A stretch of DNA of 64,000 nucleotides from SHAN690 sp038131955 (GTDB lineage Bacteria; Bacteroidota; Bacteroidia; Flavobacteriales_G; Salibacteraceae): the NCBI GenBank assembly GCA_038131955.1, contig JAYPQK010000010.1, positions 62,001 through 126,000 of the forward strand. The letters run 5' to 3'. The notes below the pieces were generated by a model. The model saw only the letters and a program-made list of their open reading frames with translations, had not been told where the DNA came from and did not search any database. The position numbers were made by a program, and so were the translations under genes. Positions 41,789 to 51,116 of this stretch are shown piece after piece. Position 1 is the first letter of the stretch. The number at the start of each line of letters is the position of its first letter.

Positions 41789-42490
41789 TTAGAACTCTAC
41801 ACTATTCTCGTCATCGGCTTGAAACCTGAAGCCCAATCGCTTGGCTGTTTGTAGTTTCAAGTTTTGGCTCAACTGCTGAATATCACTTAGACTCACCACT
41901 TTGACAGATTGATATGGAGGAGTGTAAAGTTCAAAATCCAAAACATAATTCAATGCCGTACAAAGAATCTCATGCATCTCTTCCTTACCCAAAGTAGCCG
42001 TCGAAAAGTCATTGAAACGGATTCCAAGCTGTTCCTGACCTTCCACGAAAAAGTGTCGATCCTTATTCACGAAGATCCTTCCGATCAGATAGCCGGAGTC
42101 ATTCGATCGTTGGTACCGAAAGGAGTCAGTTAAGAAGTTGTAGATATTGATGATACCACAATAAGCATTGGAAGGATGATCTTTCACGTAAGGACTCTTA
42201 TGCACCATATGGTGCGGAGGAAAGGTGAAAACGTTGGTGTGCATGTGAAACACCACTGTATCCCCTGCTAGGGTCATTTTTATCTCAAAGTCACCCTCTG
42301 AATCCAAGGAAACCTGGATGCGTTCATCTACAGGATGCACTACATCAAAAAGATCCTGAGCCACTTGCGTCAAAATCCCTTTCATCTCGTCAAACACATC
42401 TCTGGTAACGGCGTAGACATCTTGCTTATCCCTCGAACGGGTGAGCAACATATCCTTCAATTTCCTAAACTGCTCCGTATGATCTGCCAT
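41789..42490 (-). CDS. Conserved hypothetical protein
   Basis: 233 residues from ATG 42490 (MADHTEQFRKLKDMLLTRS), one base after the proS stop; the ATG at 42571 lies inside proS. No signal peptide or membrane segment. Visible segments are an N-terminal helix, a strand-rich middle (IQVSLDSEGDFEIKMTLAG, VVFHMHTNVFTFPP) and RIFVNKDRHFFVEGQEQLGIRF, with a C-terminal LQTAKRLGFRFQADDENSVEF. It looks like a Bacteroidota-specific family without assigned function. Co-transcription with proS is likely. Confidence 0.8.
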   Translation of the reverse strand: MADHTEQFRKLKDMLLTRSRDKQDVYAVTRDVFDEMKGILTQVAQDLFDVVHPVDERIQVSLDSEGDFEIKMTLAGDTVVFHMHTNVFTFPPHHMVHKSPYVKDHPSNAYCGIINIYNFLTDSFRYQRSNDSGYLIGRIFVNKDRHFFVEGQEQLGIRFNDFSTATLGKEEMHEILCTALNYVLDFELYTPPYQSVKVVSLSDIQQLSQNLKLQTAKRLGFRFQADDENSVEF

Positions 42491-42491
42491 A

Positions 42492-43964
42492 CTAGTATGC
42501 TTTTGCGAACACCACCTTTCTAAGTGAAGGCTTCCCAGTCCTGATACAAACTCCAGGCTCATCCTTTCCATCGATCGGGATCAATCGGATCGTCGCCTTC
42601 GTTTCTTGCTTGATCAACTCTTCAGTCTCTGGGGTTCCATCCCAATGCGCCAACACAAATCCCCCCTTCTGATCGATGACTTCCTTGAAGGCATCGTAAT
42701 CATCCACTTCAACCGTGTTCTCTTTTCTAAACTGAAGAGCCTTGTTGTAGATATTGTTTTGAATGGCATCCATGAGTCCCATGACGTGCTCTAACACATC
42801 TCCTTGTGCAACATATGCCTTCTCCAAGGTATCACGACGAGCAACCTCTACGGTACCTTTTTCCATGTCCTTAGGTCCAATGGCGATTCGCACAGGAACT
42901 CCCTTCATCTCATATTCCGCAAACTTGAAGCCCGGCTTATGCGTGTCGCGGTCGTCGTACTTCACGGAAAGACCGTTTGACAACAGCTCCTCTCTTAACC
43001 CATTGGCATACTCAGAGATCTGATCCAGTTGTTCTTGCCCCTTATATATAGGAACGATGACCACGTGGATCGGCGCCAGCTTTGGAGGAAGCACGAGGCC
43101 GAAGTCGTCAGAATGTGACATGATCAGCGCTCCCATCAGCCGAGTAGAAACTCCCCAACTCGTAGCCCAAACGAATTCTTGACCTCCCTCTTTAGTGGCA
43201 TACTTTACATCAAAAGCTTTAGCGAAGTTCTGCCCAAGAAAGTGAGAAGTACCCGCCTGCAGCGCCTTTCCATCTTGCATCAAAGCCTCGATACAATAGG
43301 TTTCAATGGCACCGGCAAATCGCTCATTCTCCGACTTCACCCCTTGTAATACCGGCATCGCCATAAACTCCTCTGCGAACTTTGCATACACTCCAAGCAT
43401 TCGCTCAGCTTCTTCGATGGCCTCCTCCTTAGTAGCATGCGCTGTATGGCCTTCCTGCCATAGAAACTCTGCCGTTCTGAGGAAAAGACGCGTTCTCATC
43501 TCCCATCGCACCACATTGGCCCATTGGTTCAAAAGGATCGGAAGGTCGCGGTACGATTGAATCCAGTTCCTGTAACTGTTCCAAATGATCGTTTCTGAGG
43601 TCGGACGAACGATCAATTCCTCCTCTAACTTAGCATCCTCATCCACTACTACTCCCTTTCCATCCTCTGAGTTCTTCAAACGATAGTGCGTTACAACCGC
43701 GCATTCCTTGGCAAAACCTTCTACGTGATCCGCTTCCTTGCTGAGGTAGGATTTCGGAATAAACAAAGGGAAGTAAGCATTCGAGTGTCCAGTATCCTTG
43801 AACATCTTATCTAGCGCTGCCTGCATCTTCTCCCAAATGGAATAACCATAAGGCTTGATGACCATACAACCTCGCACATCGCTGTTCTCGGCTAAATCCG
43901 CCTTTGTAACCAGCTCGTTGTACCACTGGGAATAATTCTCTTCTCGCTTCGTCAATTTCGCCAT
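42492..43964 (-). CDS. proS: Proline--tRNA ligase (archaeal/eukaryotic type)
   Basis: 490 residues, the short ProS without the editing insertion of the E. coli enzyme. Class II motifs: motif 2 RWEMRTRLFLRTAEFLWQEGHTAHA and motif 3 ATSWGVSTRLMGALIMSHSDD; the opening YSQWYNELVTKADLAENSDVRGCMVIKPYG and the C-terminal anticodon and zinc-like domain (VCIRTGKP, ending in KAY) are typical of type 3 enzymes. It charges tRNA-Pro. A -7 box TACTTTTG lies 26 bases before the ATG. Confidence 0.97.
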   Translation of the reverse strand: MAKLTKREENYSQWYNELVTKADLAENSDVRGCMVIKPYGYSIWEKMQAALDKMFKDTGHSNAYFPLFIPKSYLSKEADHVEGFAKECAVVTHYRLKNSEDGKGVVVDEDAKLEEELIVRPTSETIIWNSYRNWIQSYRDLPILLNQWANVVRWEMRTRLFLRTAEFLWQEGHTAHATKEEAIEEAERMLGVYAKFAEEFMAMPVLQGVKSENERFAGAIETYCIEALMQDGKALQAGTSHFLGQNFAKAFDVKYATKEGGQEFVWATSWGVSTRLMGALIMSHSDDFGLVLPPKLAPIHVVIVPIYKGQEQLDQISEYANGLREELLSNGLSVKYDDRDTHKPGFKFAEYEMKGVPVRIAIGPKDMEKGTVEVARRDTLEKAYVAQGDVLEHVMGLMDAIQNNIYNKALQFRKENTVEVDDYDAFKEVIDQKGGFVLAHWDGTPETEELIKQETKATIRLIPIDGKDEPGVCIRTGKPSLRKVVFAKAY

Positions 43965-43989
43965 CGCGTCAGTCTTTCATATTGGTCGG

Positions 43990-43997
43990 CAAAAGTA
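43990..43997 (-). promoter_or_regulatory. -7 promoter box TACTTTTG of proS
   Basis: Exact TAnnTTTG on the minus strand, ending 25 bases before the proS ATG at 43964. A TTG lies 15 bases further upstream, which is shorter than the usual 17-23 spacing. Confidence 0.55.
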
Positions 43998-44020
43998 CAG
44001 ACACTTGACGGTCAAGGGAA

Positions 44021-44049
44021 ATAAAAAAAGGCGGGAAATCCCGCCTTTT
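44021..44049 (-). terminator. Rho-independent terminator of the Omp28-like gene
   Basis: Arms 44026-44035 and 44040-44049 (GGCGGG / CCCGCC core) with an AAAT loop and a T run on the minus strand; 19 bases after the stop at 44069 and just upstream of the proS promoter. Confidence 0.9.
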
Positions 44050-44068
44050 CACGTCTTTTCAATTTAGA

Positions 44069-45172
44069 TCAATGGAAGACAGCCACACGCTTTGTAAGTA
44101 ACTCACCTTCTACTTCAAGCTGCACTACATATACGCCTGCAGCAAGCCCTCTGGTTTCAAACACCCAACGCCCAGAAGAAACAGACGGTGCGGGGGTAGC
44201 AACGATTTGTCCAGACAGATCTCGCAACACCGGCTGTACATCGGAGCGATCCTTGAAGTAAACCACATTCAATTGATCGGATGTTGGATTTGGATAAGCC
44301 GACATCTTCTGCTTTGCATTGAACTCAGCGATACTTAGAGGAGGTAGTGGATCAGTTCCCCACTCACGCTCTAAGTTCTCCTCCGATTCTACCTTCTCGC
44401 CTACAGCACCTTGGTAAATCGACTTATCTACCAAACTCTGCATGAACATGACCACATGTAGATCGGTGAATTCTTCCACCGAGTGCTCGGTTTCATGATC
44501 GATTGGGTCCAAAGCATTTGCTGGAAGTCTGTAATCTCCTTGAAACTGATAAGCAGTATCATACTCAATCACAGTTCCAGAGTCGACTTCGCCAATGATG
44601 ATATCACCCAGTGAACTTGGCATCATTTTCTTGAACACGTTATGAAACTCTGTTTCGCCATTCGACTTCTTATTGTTATCAGTCAAATGCTCAATGATCG
44701 GAAGGTAAATGCGATGTGCCCCGTCTGTATAATCAGCCAACGCTTCGATACGAGCCCGCATTCTTACTGTTTGATTGGCAGAATCAATCATGTAGCGGAG
44801 TTCCATTTTCATGTTAGTGCCATGATTAAGATCGCTTTCGATAGCCGATTCAGTGATATTAGAATAGGGAGTCTCTGCACTATTCCTGAATACAGCAGGA
44901 ACGCTGTTTACGGAGTAAAAACCTCTTCTTGATTGTCCTTCAGCCGTGTAATACGGATCCCCGGACCCAGGCCAGCTCATCTGATACTTCACCACCACGA
45001 TCTGATCTTTAAACGGCTCCAAGATCGGAGACATATGATCGTTGGCAGGCTTACAGGGAGGACAGGTACTACTTGAGAAAATTTCATAAACAGGAACCTT
45101 AGGAACAACGTTTTGTCCTATACCTGTGAACGAAAGAAAAAGAAGGGTAAGTAAAGGTAAATATGCTCGCAT
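44069..45172 (-). CDS. Omp28-like thioredoxin-fold protein with T9SS sorting domain
   Basis: 367 residues. Signal peptide MRAYLPLLTLLFLSFTGIGQ; mature N-terminus VYEIFSSSTCPPCKPANDHM carries a CPPC motif of a thioredoxin-like fold, as in the Omp28 family of Bacteroidota. A beta-rich middle follows. The last 75 residues are a T9SS type A sorting domain (SAYPNPTSDQLNVVYF to AAGVYVVQLEVEGE). It should be exported and fixed at the cell surface. Single-gene unit with its own terminator; divergent from the Trp-rich lipoprotein with a 144-base gap in which I see no exact promoter box. Confidence 0.87.
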   Translation of the reverse strand: MRAYLPLLTLLFLSFTGIGQNVVPKVPVYEIFSSSTCPPCKPANDHMSPILEPFKDQIVVVKYQMSWPGSGDPYYTAEGQSRRGFYSVNSVPAVFRNSAETPYSNITESAIESDLNHGTNMKMELRYMIDSANQTVRMRARIEALADYTDGAHRIYLPIIEHLTDNNKKSNGETEFHNVFKKMMPSSLGDIIIGEVDSGTVIEYDTAYQFQGDYRLPANALDPIDHETEHSVEEFTDLHVVMFMQSLVDKSIYQGAVGEKVESEENLEREWGTDPLPPLSIAEFNAKQKMSAYPNPTSDQLNVVYFKDRSDVQPVLRDLSGQIVATPAPSVSSGRWVFETRGLAAGVYVVQLEVEGELLTKRVAVFH

Positions 45173-45316
45173 GAAATTAAGATTTGCTCAAAGAACCGCT
45201 AAATTTCCGGAAGTTCATCAATACTTTTAAGGCATTCTTGATATCCAAAGCACGTGTAAACGCATTAACAGACTTTGGCATGGTATTCGAACGTTAATGG
45301 TCAAAGAATAGAAATC

Positions 45317-47071
45317 ATGAAAACGCTCATCACCTTCTTCTCTGTCATCATCGCAATAATGATCAGCAGTTGTAGCAACCAGCGAGTTGTGACTGCTGAG
45401 ACCGATGACATCTACTTTACAGAACGTGATCGCGCTGCATCCCAGACAACGAATGTGACGGTGATCCAACCCGAACCTGCGCCTGAATTTCAAGGAGCAG
45501 CGGCTAACGATGACGGTTACTTCATCAAAGGAACCCCAAAACAAGGGGCTGACACTACTGGTGATGTCTACTACTCCGAGGATGAGGCAGCCCGCTATTC
45601 TTCTACATCATCAGATGGCACTACCATCAATAATTTCTACGGCACTACGAACTACTATGAAGGTGACCAGAGCATGACCTACGCTACTCGTTTGCGTCGC
45701 TTCAACTCGAACAATGTGGTCGTGGGTTACTCATATTACGATCCTTTCTTCATGGATCCTTACTGGAACTATGGCTGGACTTATTGGGATCCTTACTGGG
45801 GAGGTACTCCTGCCTGGTCAATGGGATGGGGTCCGAGCTGGTATGTCGGCTGGAATAGCTGGTATGGTTGGAATGCCGGATACAACTGGGGCTGGGGTCC
45901 TCGTTGGAATAGATGGGGTCCTTATTACGGCTCTGCTTACTGGGATCCAAACTGGGGCGGAAGACCCTATGGTAATTATTGGAGCGGCTACAATCGCGGT
46001 TACTGGGATGGCTGGGGTGATGCTATGTGGTACGGCGATGCCGGACGCTCCACCACTGTCACAAGCAGACGCTGGTTGGCCAATGAATCAGGATTCGTAA
46101 GCAACTCTGGTTCACGTCAATCCAACAATCCGAATCGCGATATCGCGGATAAGGTTTCAGACCGTCCTGTTGGAATCGTAGATCGTGAGGTGGTTAGTCC
46201 AACTCAACGAAACACGATGTCAGCTAGCGCAGAACGATTGAACAAGACCTCCAAGTTGTATCAGGTCAATAATCCTGCAGTTGCAAGCCGAGTACCTGCT
46301 TCAGATGTTCGAAAGTCGACTGTTGCTAATCAGGGAGGAAGCGCTTTGAAGGACCATACAACTAGAACCAATATCGCTCCTGTAAATGATCGATCTAAGT
46401 ACAACGCCAGTGAGTTGGCGCGTACTCCAAGAACTGATCATCGATATGGCGCGACCAGAACGATGAAACCAGAACGTGCGGTGAACTCTGTTAATCCGAC
46501 TAATTCGGCAAGTCCTTCTAATAGTCGCGTCGACCGTCCGGCTGTGCCGATCAACTCAGGTCGTGGCCAGGAGAACGGAAGAACGCCAAACCAAGTTCGC
46601 AACACCACTCCTTCTCGTTCCTCTGGGACAAATCGAGATCACTACTATCGTTCACCAGAGCGACAGCAGCAAGATGTCGGAACCCAGAGACGTCCTGTGA
46701 GAGTGGAGACACCTGCGAGTTCTCCGAACAATGGACGAGACCGCTCGCCGAACTACCAGCGTTACGAGCAAAAGACTAGCAGTTATCCTTCTAGGTCTCG
46801 CACCTACGAGGCTCCAAGCGGAAGAGATCGTTCTCCTAGTGCCGCGCCTTCAAGAGGTAGCAGCCCATCTAGGAACACGTATAGTACACCGAGTCGTTCC
46901 AGCTCTCCGAGCAGGACCTACAGTCCTCCTTCAAGCCCGAGCAGAGGCTCTAGGTCTAGCGGCGGGTCATTCAATCGTCCTAGCAGAAGCTCTGGATCAA
47001 GTGGTGGGTCATTCAGCTCTCCAAGCCGAGGCTCTAGCAGTCCTAACCGAAGCGGAGGCGGTAGAAGATAA
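45317..47071 (+). CDS. Lipoprotein with Trp/Tyr/Gly-rich segment and Arg/Ser/Pro-rich tail
   Basis: 584 residues from ATG 45317 (MKTLITFFSVIIAIMISSCSNQ); the lipobox Cys is residue 19. Three zones: residues 20-140 acidic and polar; residues about 145-255 an aromatic stretch with roughly 20 tryptophans and many Tyr/Gly (repeats of type YWDPYWGG, WNSWYGWNAGYNWGWG); residues about 255-584 disordered, ending in SPSR/SSGGSF-type Arg-Ser repeats. No enzyme domain. It is tethered in the envelope. The FadL-like gene begins at the overlapping TAATG, so the two are translated together. Codon use looks like its neighbours; function unknown. Confidence 0.82.
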   Translation: MKTLITFFSVIIAIMISSCSNQRVVTAETDDIYFTERDRAASQTTNVTVIQPEPAPEFQGAAANDDGYFIKGTPKQGADTTGDVYYSEDEAARYSSTSSDGTTINNFYGTTNYYEGDQSMTYATRLRRFNSNNVVVGYSYYDPFFMDPYWNYGWTYWDPYWGGTPAWSMGWGPSWYVGWNSWYGWNAGYNWGWGPRWNRWGPYYGSAYWDPNWGGRPYGNYWSGYNRGYWDGWGDAMWYGDAGRSTTVTSRRWLANESGFVSNSGSRQSNNPNRDIADKVSDRPVGIVDREVVSPTQRNTMSASAERLNKTSKLYQVNNPAVASRVPASDVRKSTVANQGGSALKDHTTRTNIAPVNDRSKYNASELARTPRTDHRYGATRTMKPERAVNSVNPTNSASPSNSRVDRPAVPINSGRGQENGRTPNQVRNTTPSRSSGTNRDHYYRSPERQQQDVGTQRRPVRVETPASSPNNGRDRSPNYQRYEQKTSSYPSRSRTYEAPSGRDRSPSAAPSRGSSPSRNTYSTPSRSSSPSRTYSPPSSPSRGSRSSGGSFNRPSRSSGSSGGSFSSPSRGSSSPNRSGGGRR

Positions 47072-48534
47072 TGCGAGCCTTCAAACACATATCGATCGTG
47101 GCGGTCAGCCTCATGCTGACCGCCCCCTCGTTCGCTCAAAATGAACAGGATGCCCTGTTCCTTTCTAGAGACGAGGTAACAGGAAGCGCGCGAAGTGTAG
47201 CCCTGGGAGGCGCATTCACCGCATTGGGAGGAGACATCTCCGGTGTCTATTCCAACCCCGCAGGAATCGGCGTCTACAGAAACAATACATTTTCGATCAG
47301 CGGCGCGTTTCACACGATTATTGTGCTTTCCGATTATTACGGCAATTCAGTACTCGACTCAAAGACCAATATCAATATACCCACCATGGGTATCGTTGGC
47401 GTGAATGAGATCAAGGCTAGTAAATGGAGAAGCACAGGAATGGCCTTTGGGATGCACCGCAACATGAGCTACCATCGCAACTACTCGATTTCTTCGAACG
47501 ATATTCCAAGTTCATTGATCGATAGCTATTTGCAAACGATCTATGACAACGACATCCAACCCAGTGAGCTGCCTTCCTACACTTTTGATCTAGGGCTTGC
47601 GTGGAACACATATCTGATCGACACGATCAATGGTTATTGGTACAATGCCGCCGGCGTACTCCCGGTCGACCAATCCTATCGCGTAGAAGAAAGCGGAGCA
47701 AAAAGAGAGACCTTCTTTTCCTTCGGAGGAAATTATGACGACAAGCTCTACGTTGGCGCGAACGTTAATTTTTCGCGCATCAATTTTCAGCGAGAGTATG
47801 CGCACAGCGAAGACATCAATCCTGACGACACCCTCACTGTATTGCGAGAGTTCACTTTTAACTACGGTGAGGAGATCTCAGGCCTCGGAGCAGGTATTTC
47901 AGCAGGATTGATCTACAGACCGATCACTCCTCTCCGACTGGGTTTGTCGATCAAGTCTCCAACTGTGTATTCACTGGATCTAGTCTACAGCAGCTGGATG
48001 GTATCCACGTTCACGGAAGGGCGCGTATTCACTGCGCCGGACTATGATTTCACCGGCAACTATAAATTCAGACTAACTACCCCAGCAAAGGCCAACTTGG
48101 GAATAGCATACGTGATCGGAAAGTACGGACTGATCTCAGCGGATGCTGAATTCGTCAATTACACAGGTATCCGAATGCAGGGTATTTCTGACTTCTACAA
48201 TTTCAATGCAGAAGAAAATGCCATTCGGAACAATCTTCAAGCTGGAGTGAATTTAAAATTGGGTGCTGAATACCGCGTAACCTCAGAATGGACATTACGT
48301 GGAGGCTTCGCACACTTTGGCGACCCTTACAGTTCATCCTTGGTAGACCAGGGAGCTTTTCAATTGTACAGCCTCGGATTTGGATACAGAACAGAAGACT
48401 TCTTTATTGACGCGGCCTATCAGCTGAAGACCCAGAATTCGATCAGGTATCTGTACAATCCTGATCTGGTCGAACCAGCCGACCTGAGCAGCACGGATAA
48501 TCGCATTACCGCGACATTCGGGTTCAAGTTCTGA
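47071..48534 (+). CDS. FadL/TodX (OMPP1) family outer-membrane transport protein
   Basis: 487 residues, signal peptide MRAFKHISIVAVSLMLTAPSFAQ. The mature start SARSVALGGAFTALGGDISGVYSNPAGIGVYRNN is the FadL-family hatch/N-terminal signature (cf. ALGGAFTA-SNPAG). The rest alternates beta strands typical of a 14-strand barrel, ending in TFGFKF with a terminal aromatic residue for BAM insertion. Such channels take up hydrophobic compounds. It is coupled to the Trp-rich lipoprotein by a one-base overlap; it ends in TGATCA shared with the convergent M1 peptidase gene. Confidence 0.88.
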   Translation: MRAFKHISIVAVSLMLTAPSFAQNEQDALFLSRDEVTGSARSVALGGAFTALGGDISGVYSNPAGIGVYRNNTFSISGAFHTIIVLSDYYGNSVLDSKTNINIPTMGIVGVNEIKASKWRSTGMAFGMHRNMSYHRNYSISSNDIPSSLIDSYLQTIYDNDIQPSELPSYTFDLGLAWNTYLIDTINGYWYNAAGVLPVDQSYRVEESGAKRETFFSFGGNYDDKLYVGANVNFSRINFQREYAHSEDINPDDTLTVLREFTFNYGEEISGLGAGISAGLIYRPITPLRLGLSIKSPTVYSLDLVYSSWMVSTFTEGRVFTAPDYDFTGNYKFRLTTPAKANLGIAYVIGKYGLISADAEFVNYTGIRMQGISDFYNFNAEENAIRNNLQAGVNLKLGAEYRVTSEWTLRGGFAHFGDPYSSSLVDQGAFQLYSLGFGYRTEDFFIDAAYQLKTQNSIRYLYNPDLVEPADLSSTDNRITATFGFKF

Positions 48535-50928
48535 TCATTGTACAACGAGACGCCCCGTCTCTAGAACCTCAGAGCGAGAACCGACCAGCTCATAGACCAC
48601 CATACCCGCAGGCAGAGTAGAAACATCAATGGACGCTTTACCGGCAATCAAGCTGGCCGATTTGATCAAACGCCCTTCGGTTGAATACAATCGGATAACC
48701 TCTACCCTCCCGCTTGAATCTTCCACATTGAACTCGTCTCCTGTCGGATTAGGAAAGATGACGTATTCCAAGGAAGGCACTTCAGCTAGACCGAGAACCG
48801 ATGTATCCCGATTCGCAAGGACATATTCCCCTGGAAGAATCTTATCCAACTTCATCAATCCAATGGCATTGACTGAAATGCCTAGAATGTCTTTCTCATA
48901 ATGAGCATACTCATCCCAGTCTTCTGCCGGTGACTCGCGGTAAAGAAGGATCAAGCTATCCTCATTTTCGGTGAGAAGTGAGATATCGAGATAACCTTGA
49001 GACCCGCTGGAGCGACCATCGTACATGAACTGCCCCGACATTTGAACCTTGTCCAGATCGATACCGCTCACGCGCCAGTAGCGGTTGTCGTTCATACGAA
49101 AAGCCTTGTTGTTGTAATCCTTGATGATATCCGGATAACTCCAAATCTGTTCGAACCTGGCCAAAGCAGAGTCCTGAACTGATTCTACTTTAAGAGTCCA
49201 ATACATGTTCTGAAGGTTCACATTCCCGGTATGAGAAATCACCAGTTGATCTGCCGTCCTGGCGTCAGCTAGCTGATAGTCTTCATTGATCGTGACAAGC
49301 ACCGGTGTAAAGGGAGCAGAAACGCTGATGGTTCCTTTATCGCCAGACATGGCCCCCATTACGACTCCTTGATGGCGTTCCCAATTCGCACTGTAAAAAG
49401 TGTACTGAACAGGAACCTCGTCATGGTATTGCGCCCTGCCCTTTAGCTTCTGCTGAAGGTGAAGGGTCACGTTAGACCCATCGACAGAAAAAGAATCGAG
49501 CACAACCACACTCCATCCTGGTTGAAACACCCAGTCGCGGAAAAAGTAGGAGAGATCGACCCCGGTTTGCTCCGAGAAGTATCTTTCAAGTGTGTCACTA
49601 CTCACGGGTTGGAATTGATATGCATCCATGAACGATGCGATGGTGGAAAAGAAGACTTCATCGCCCAGGTAACCGCGGAGGTTGTGAGCCACCAGGGCCC
49701 CTTTCTTGTAAACGTGATCACCATATACATACTCATGTGGCTGACCACTTACTGGACGATACCCCTCCTCGAAGTGATGTCCATACTGAAGCATATACCT
49801 CAGGTCTGACAAGAGATGTTCTTCATAACGCTCCCTACCATAGACATACTCATCAAACAGGTATTCCGAGAATGAAGCCCAACCTTCGTTGATCCACATA
49901 TCCCCATCGGTTTGGCAAGTGACATTATCACCCCACCACATGTGCGCCAATTCGTGGGACATCAAGCTCTCATTCCCAAGTCCACCATTCGCTGCATAGA
50001 TCGGGTAGGTGATATTGGTCGCGTGTTCCATTGCACCCGCTGTAAAAGGAACCAAGCTGTAGCCCACCTTATCGAATTTGTGATCACCATATCCTTCTTC
50101 AAAGGCTGAGATCGCATCATGTAGGTGAATGAAGGAAGCACTCAAGTTGGCGGTATCACCGGCTCGTGCAAATAACTGAACCGGAAAATTCTCGGCAACG
50201 CCTTGGTGAACACTTTCCAGCACCTCGTAGTCGCCGATCGCTACATTGACCAAATAAGAAGGTATTGGATCCTCCATCAACCAGTGATAGACCATGTGAC
50301 CATTGGTATCCATGGTAGAATCTTGTAACGTCCCATTGCAAGATGCGAAATATTGAGGATCTGTTGCTATCCGAAACTCGTAAGTCGATCGTTCGATAAA
50401 GTTGTCGAAGCAAGGAAACCAAACTCGACCATAGCTATGAGGGTCAGCGGCAAAGCCGACACCAAGATTCCAAGCGAACTGTCCTGTGAAGTAAAACCCT
50501 CCCCAACCGGAAGCGTCTTTGATAGGAAATCCTTTGTAGAAGACGGTCAAGTCGATATCCGAATTCGTGGGAATATCATCGGAGAATTCAATCACCAATC
50601 CCATTGCCGTCTCCTCGTAACCAGACATGCCCGGAGCGGCAACGCTATCTACTCCTAACCCTTCCAGATCCAATCTTACTTGCTGCACCCCATTCATCTG
50701 AGCCCTCAGGCTGAGAGTGGCATACCCCTCAATGTGCTTGGAGCCCAGAGAAGATATATCAAGGTCGATGAACGTATGTCGGATATCAATCGAATCACTT
50801 CGAAGATCATCGATCAACAAACGTTTTCCTTCTGTCGATCCTATGTACTTGGAACAATAGATATGTGAATCCTGCGCAGAGCCAGACGACGATATCAGGA
50901 TCATCAGGAGTAGAACGATCTGCTTCAT
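48535..50928 (-). CDS. M1 family aminopeptidase with T9SS sorting domain
   Basis: 797 residues from ATG 50928 (MKQIVLLLMILISSSGSAQ, a clean signal peptide); the ATG at 50961 would place the promoter box in the coding region. Zinc site His325-Glu326-His329 in HELAH, with the third ligand Glu348 in WINEGWASF (18 residues between), typical of M1 gluzincins. The exopeptidase motif GAMEN is GAMEH here. The C-terminal 75 residues form a T9SS sorting domain (VIFPNPTGDEFNVED to MVVYELVG). Expected to cleave peptides outside the cell or on its surface. A -7 box lies 15 bases upstream of the ATG. Confidence 0.92.
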   Translation of the reverse strand: MKQIVLLLMILISSSGSAQDSHIYCSKYIGSTEGKRLLIDDLRSDSIDIRHTFIDLDISSLGSKHIEGYATLSLRAQMNGVQQVRLDLEGLGVDSVAAPGMSGYEETAMGLVIEFSDDIPTNSDIDLTVFYKGFPIKDASGWGGFYFTGQFAWNLGVGFAADPHSYGRVWFPCFDNFIERSTYEFRIATDPQYFASCNGTLQDSTMDTNGHMVYHWLMEDPIPSYLVNVAIGDYEVLESVHQGVAENFPVQLFARAGDTANLSASFIHLHDAISAFEEGYGDHKFDKVGYSLVPFTAGAMEHATNITYPIYAANGGLGNESLMSHELAHMWWGDNVTCQTDGDMWINEGWASFSEYLFDEYVYGRERYEEHLLSDLRYMLQYGHHFEEGYRPVSGQPHEYVYGDHVYKKGALVAHNLRGYLGDEVFFSTIASFMDAYQFQPVSSDTLERYFSEQTGVDLSYFFRDWVFQPGWSVVVLDSFSVDGSNVTLHLQQKLKGRAQYHDEVPVQYTFYSANWERHQGVVMGAMSGDKGTISVSAPFTPVLVTINEDYQLADARTADQLVISHTGNVNLQNMYWTLKVESVQDSALARFEQIWSYPDIIKDYNNKAFRMNDNRYWRVSGIDLDKVQMSGQFMYDGRSSGSQGYLDISLLTENEDSLILLYRESPAEDWDEYAHYEKDILGISVNAIGLMKLDKILPGEYVLANRDTSVLGLAEVPSLEYVIFPNPTGDEFNVEDSSGRVEVIRLYSTEGRLIKSASLIAGKASIDVSTLPAGMVVYELVGSRSEVLETGRLVVQ

Positions 50929-50942
50929 ACTTGAAATTTCAT

Positions 50943-50950
50943 CAAAGTTA
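50943..50950 (-). promoter_or_regulatory. -7 promoter box TAACTTTG of the M1 peptidase gene
   Basis: Exact TAnnTTTG on the minus strand, ending 14 bases before the ATG at 50928. A TTG occurs 16 bases further upstream (50969-50967), slightly short of the usual spacing. Confidence 0.55.
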
Positions 50951-51116
50951 CGCTCATTCACTCAGTCAACCGCGCCGTTTGGGTTTCCAAGGATTTTCAT
51001 CGATGAAAAACTTCGATTGGTCAAAAATGTATGGATTCTTACACATCCTTTCTGCAACTTGAACCGTCTAGTGCATTGAGACCACCTCGCCCTAACCTTT
51101 AAAAGCAAGTGAAAGC

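Noticed and set aside
46780..47050. Serine/arginine DNA repeats at the end of the lipoprotein gene as a CRISPR or tandem-repeat array
   Set aside because: The repeats are short, irregular codon-level repeats within an intact reading frame, with no spacers.
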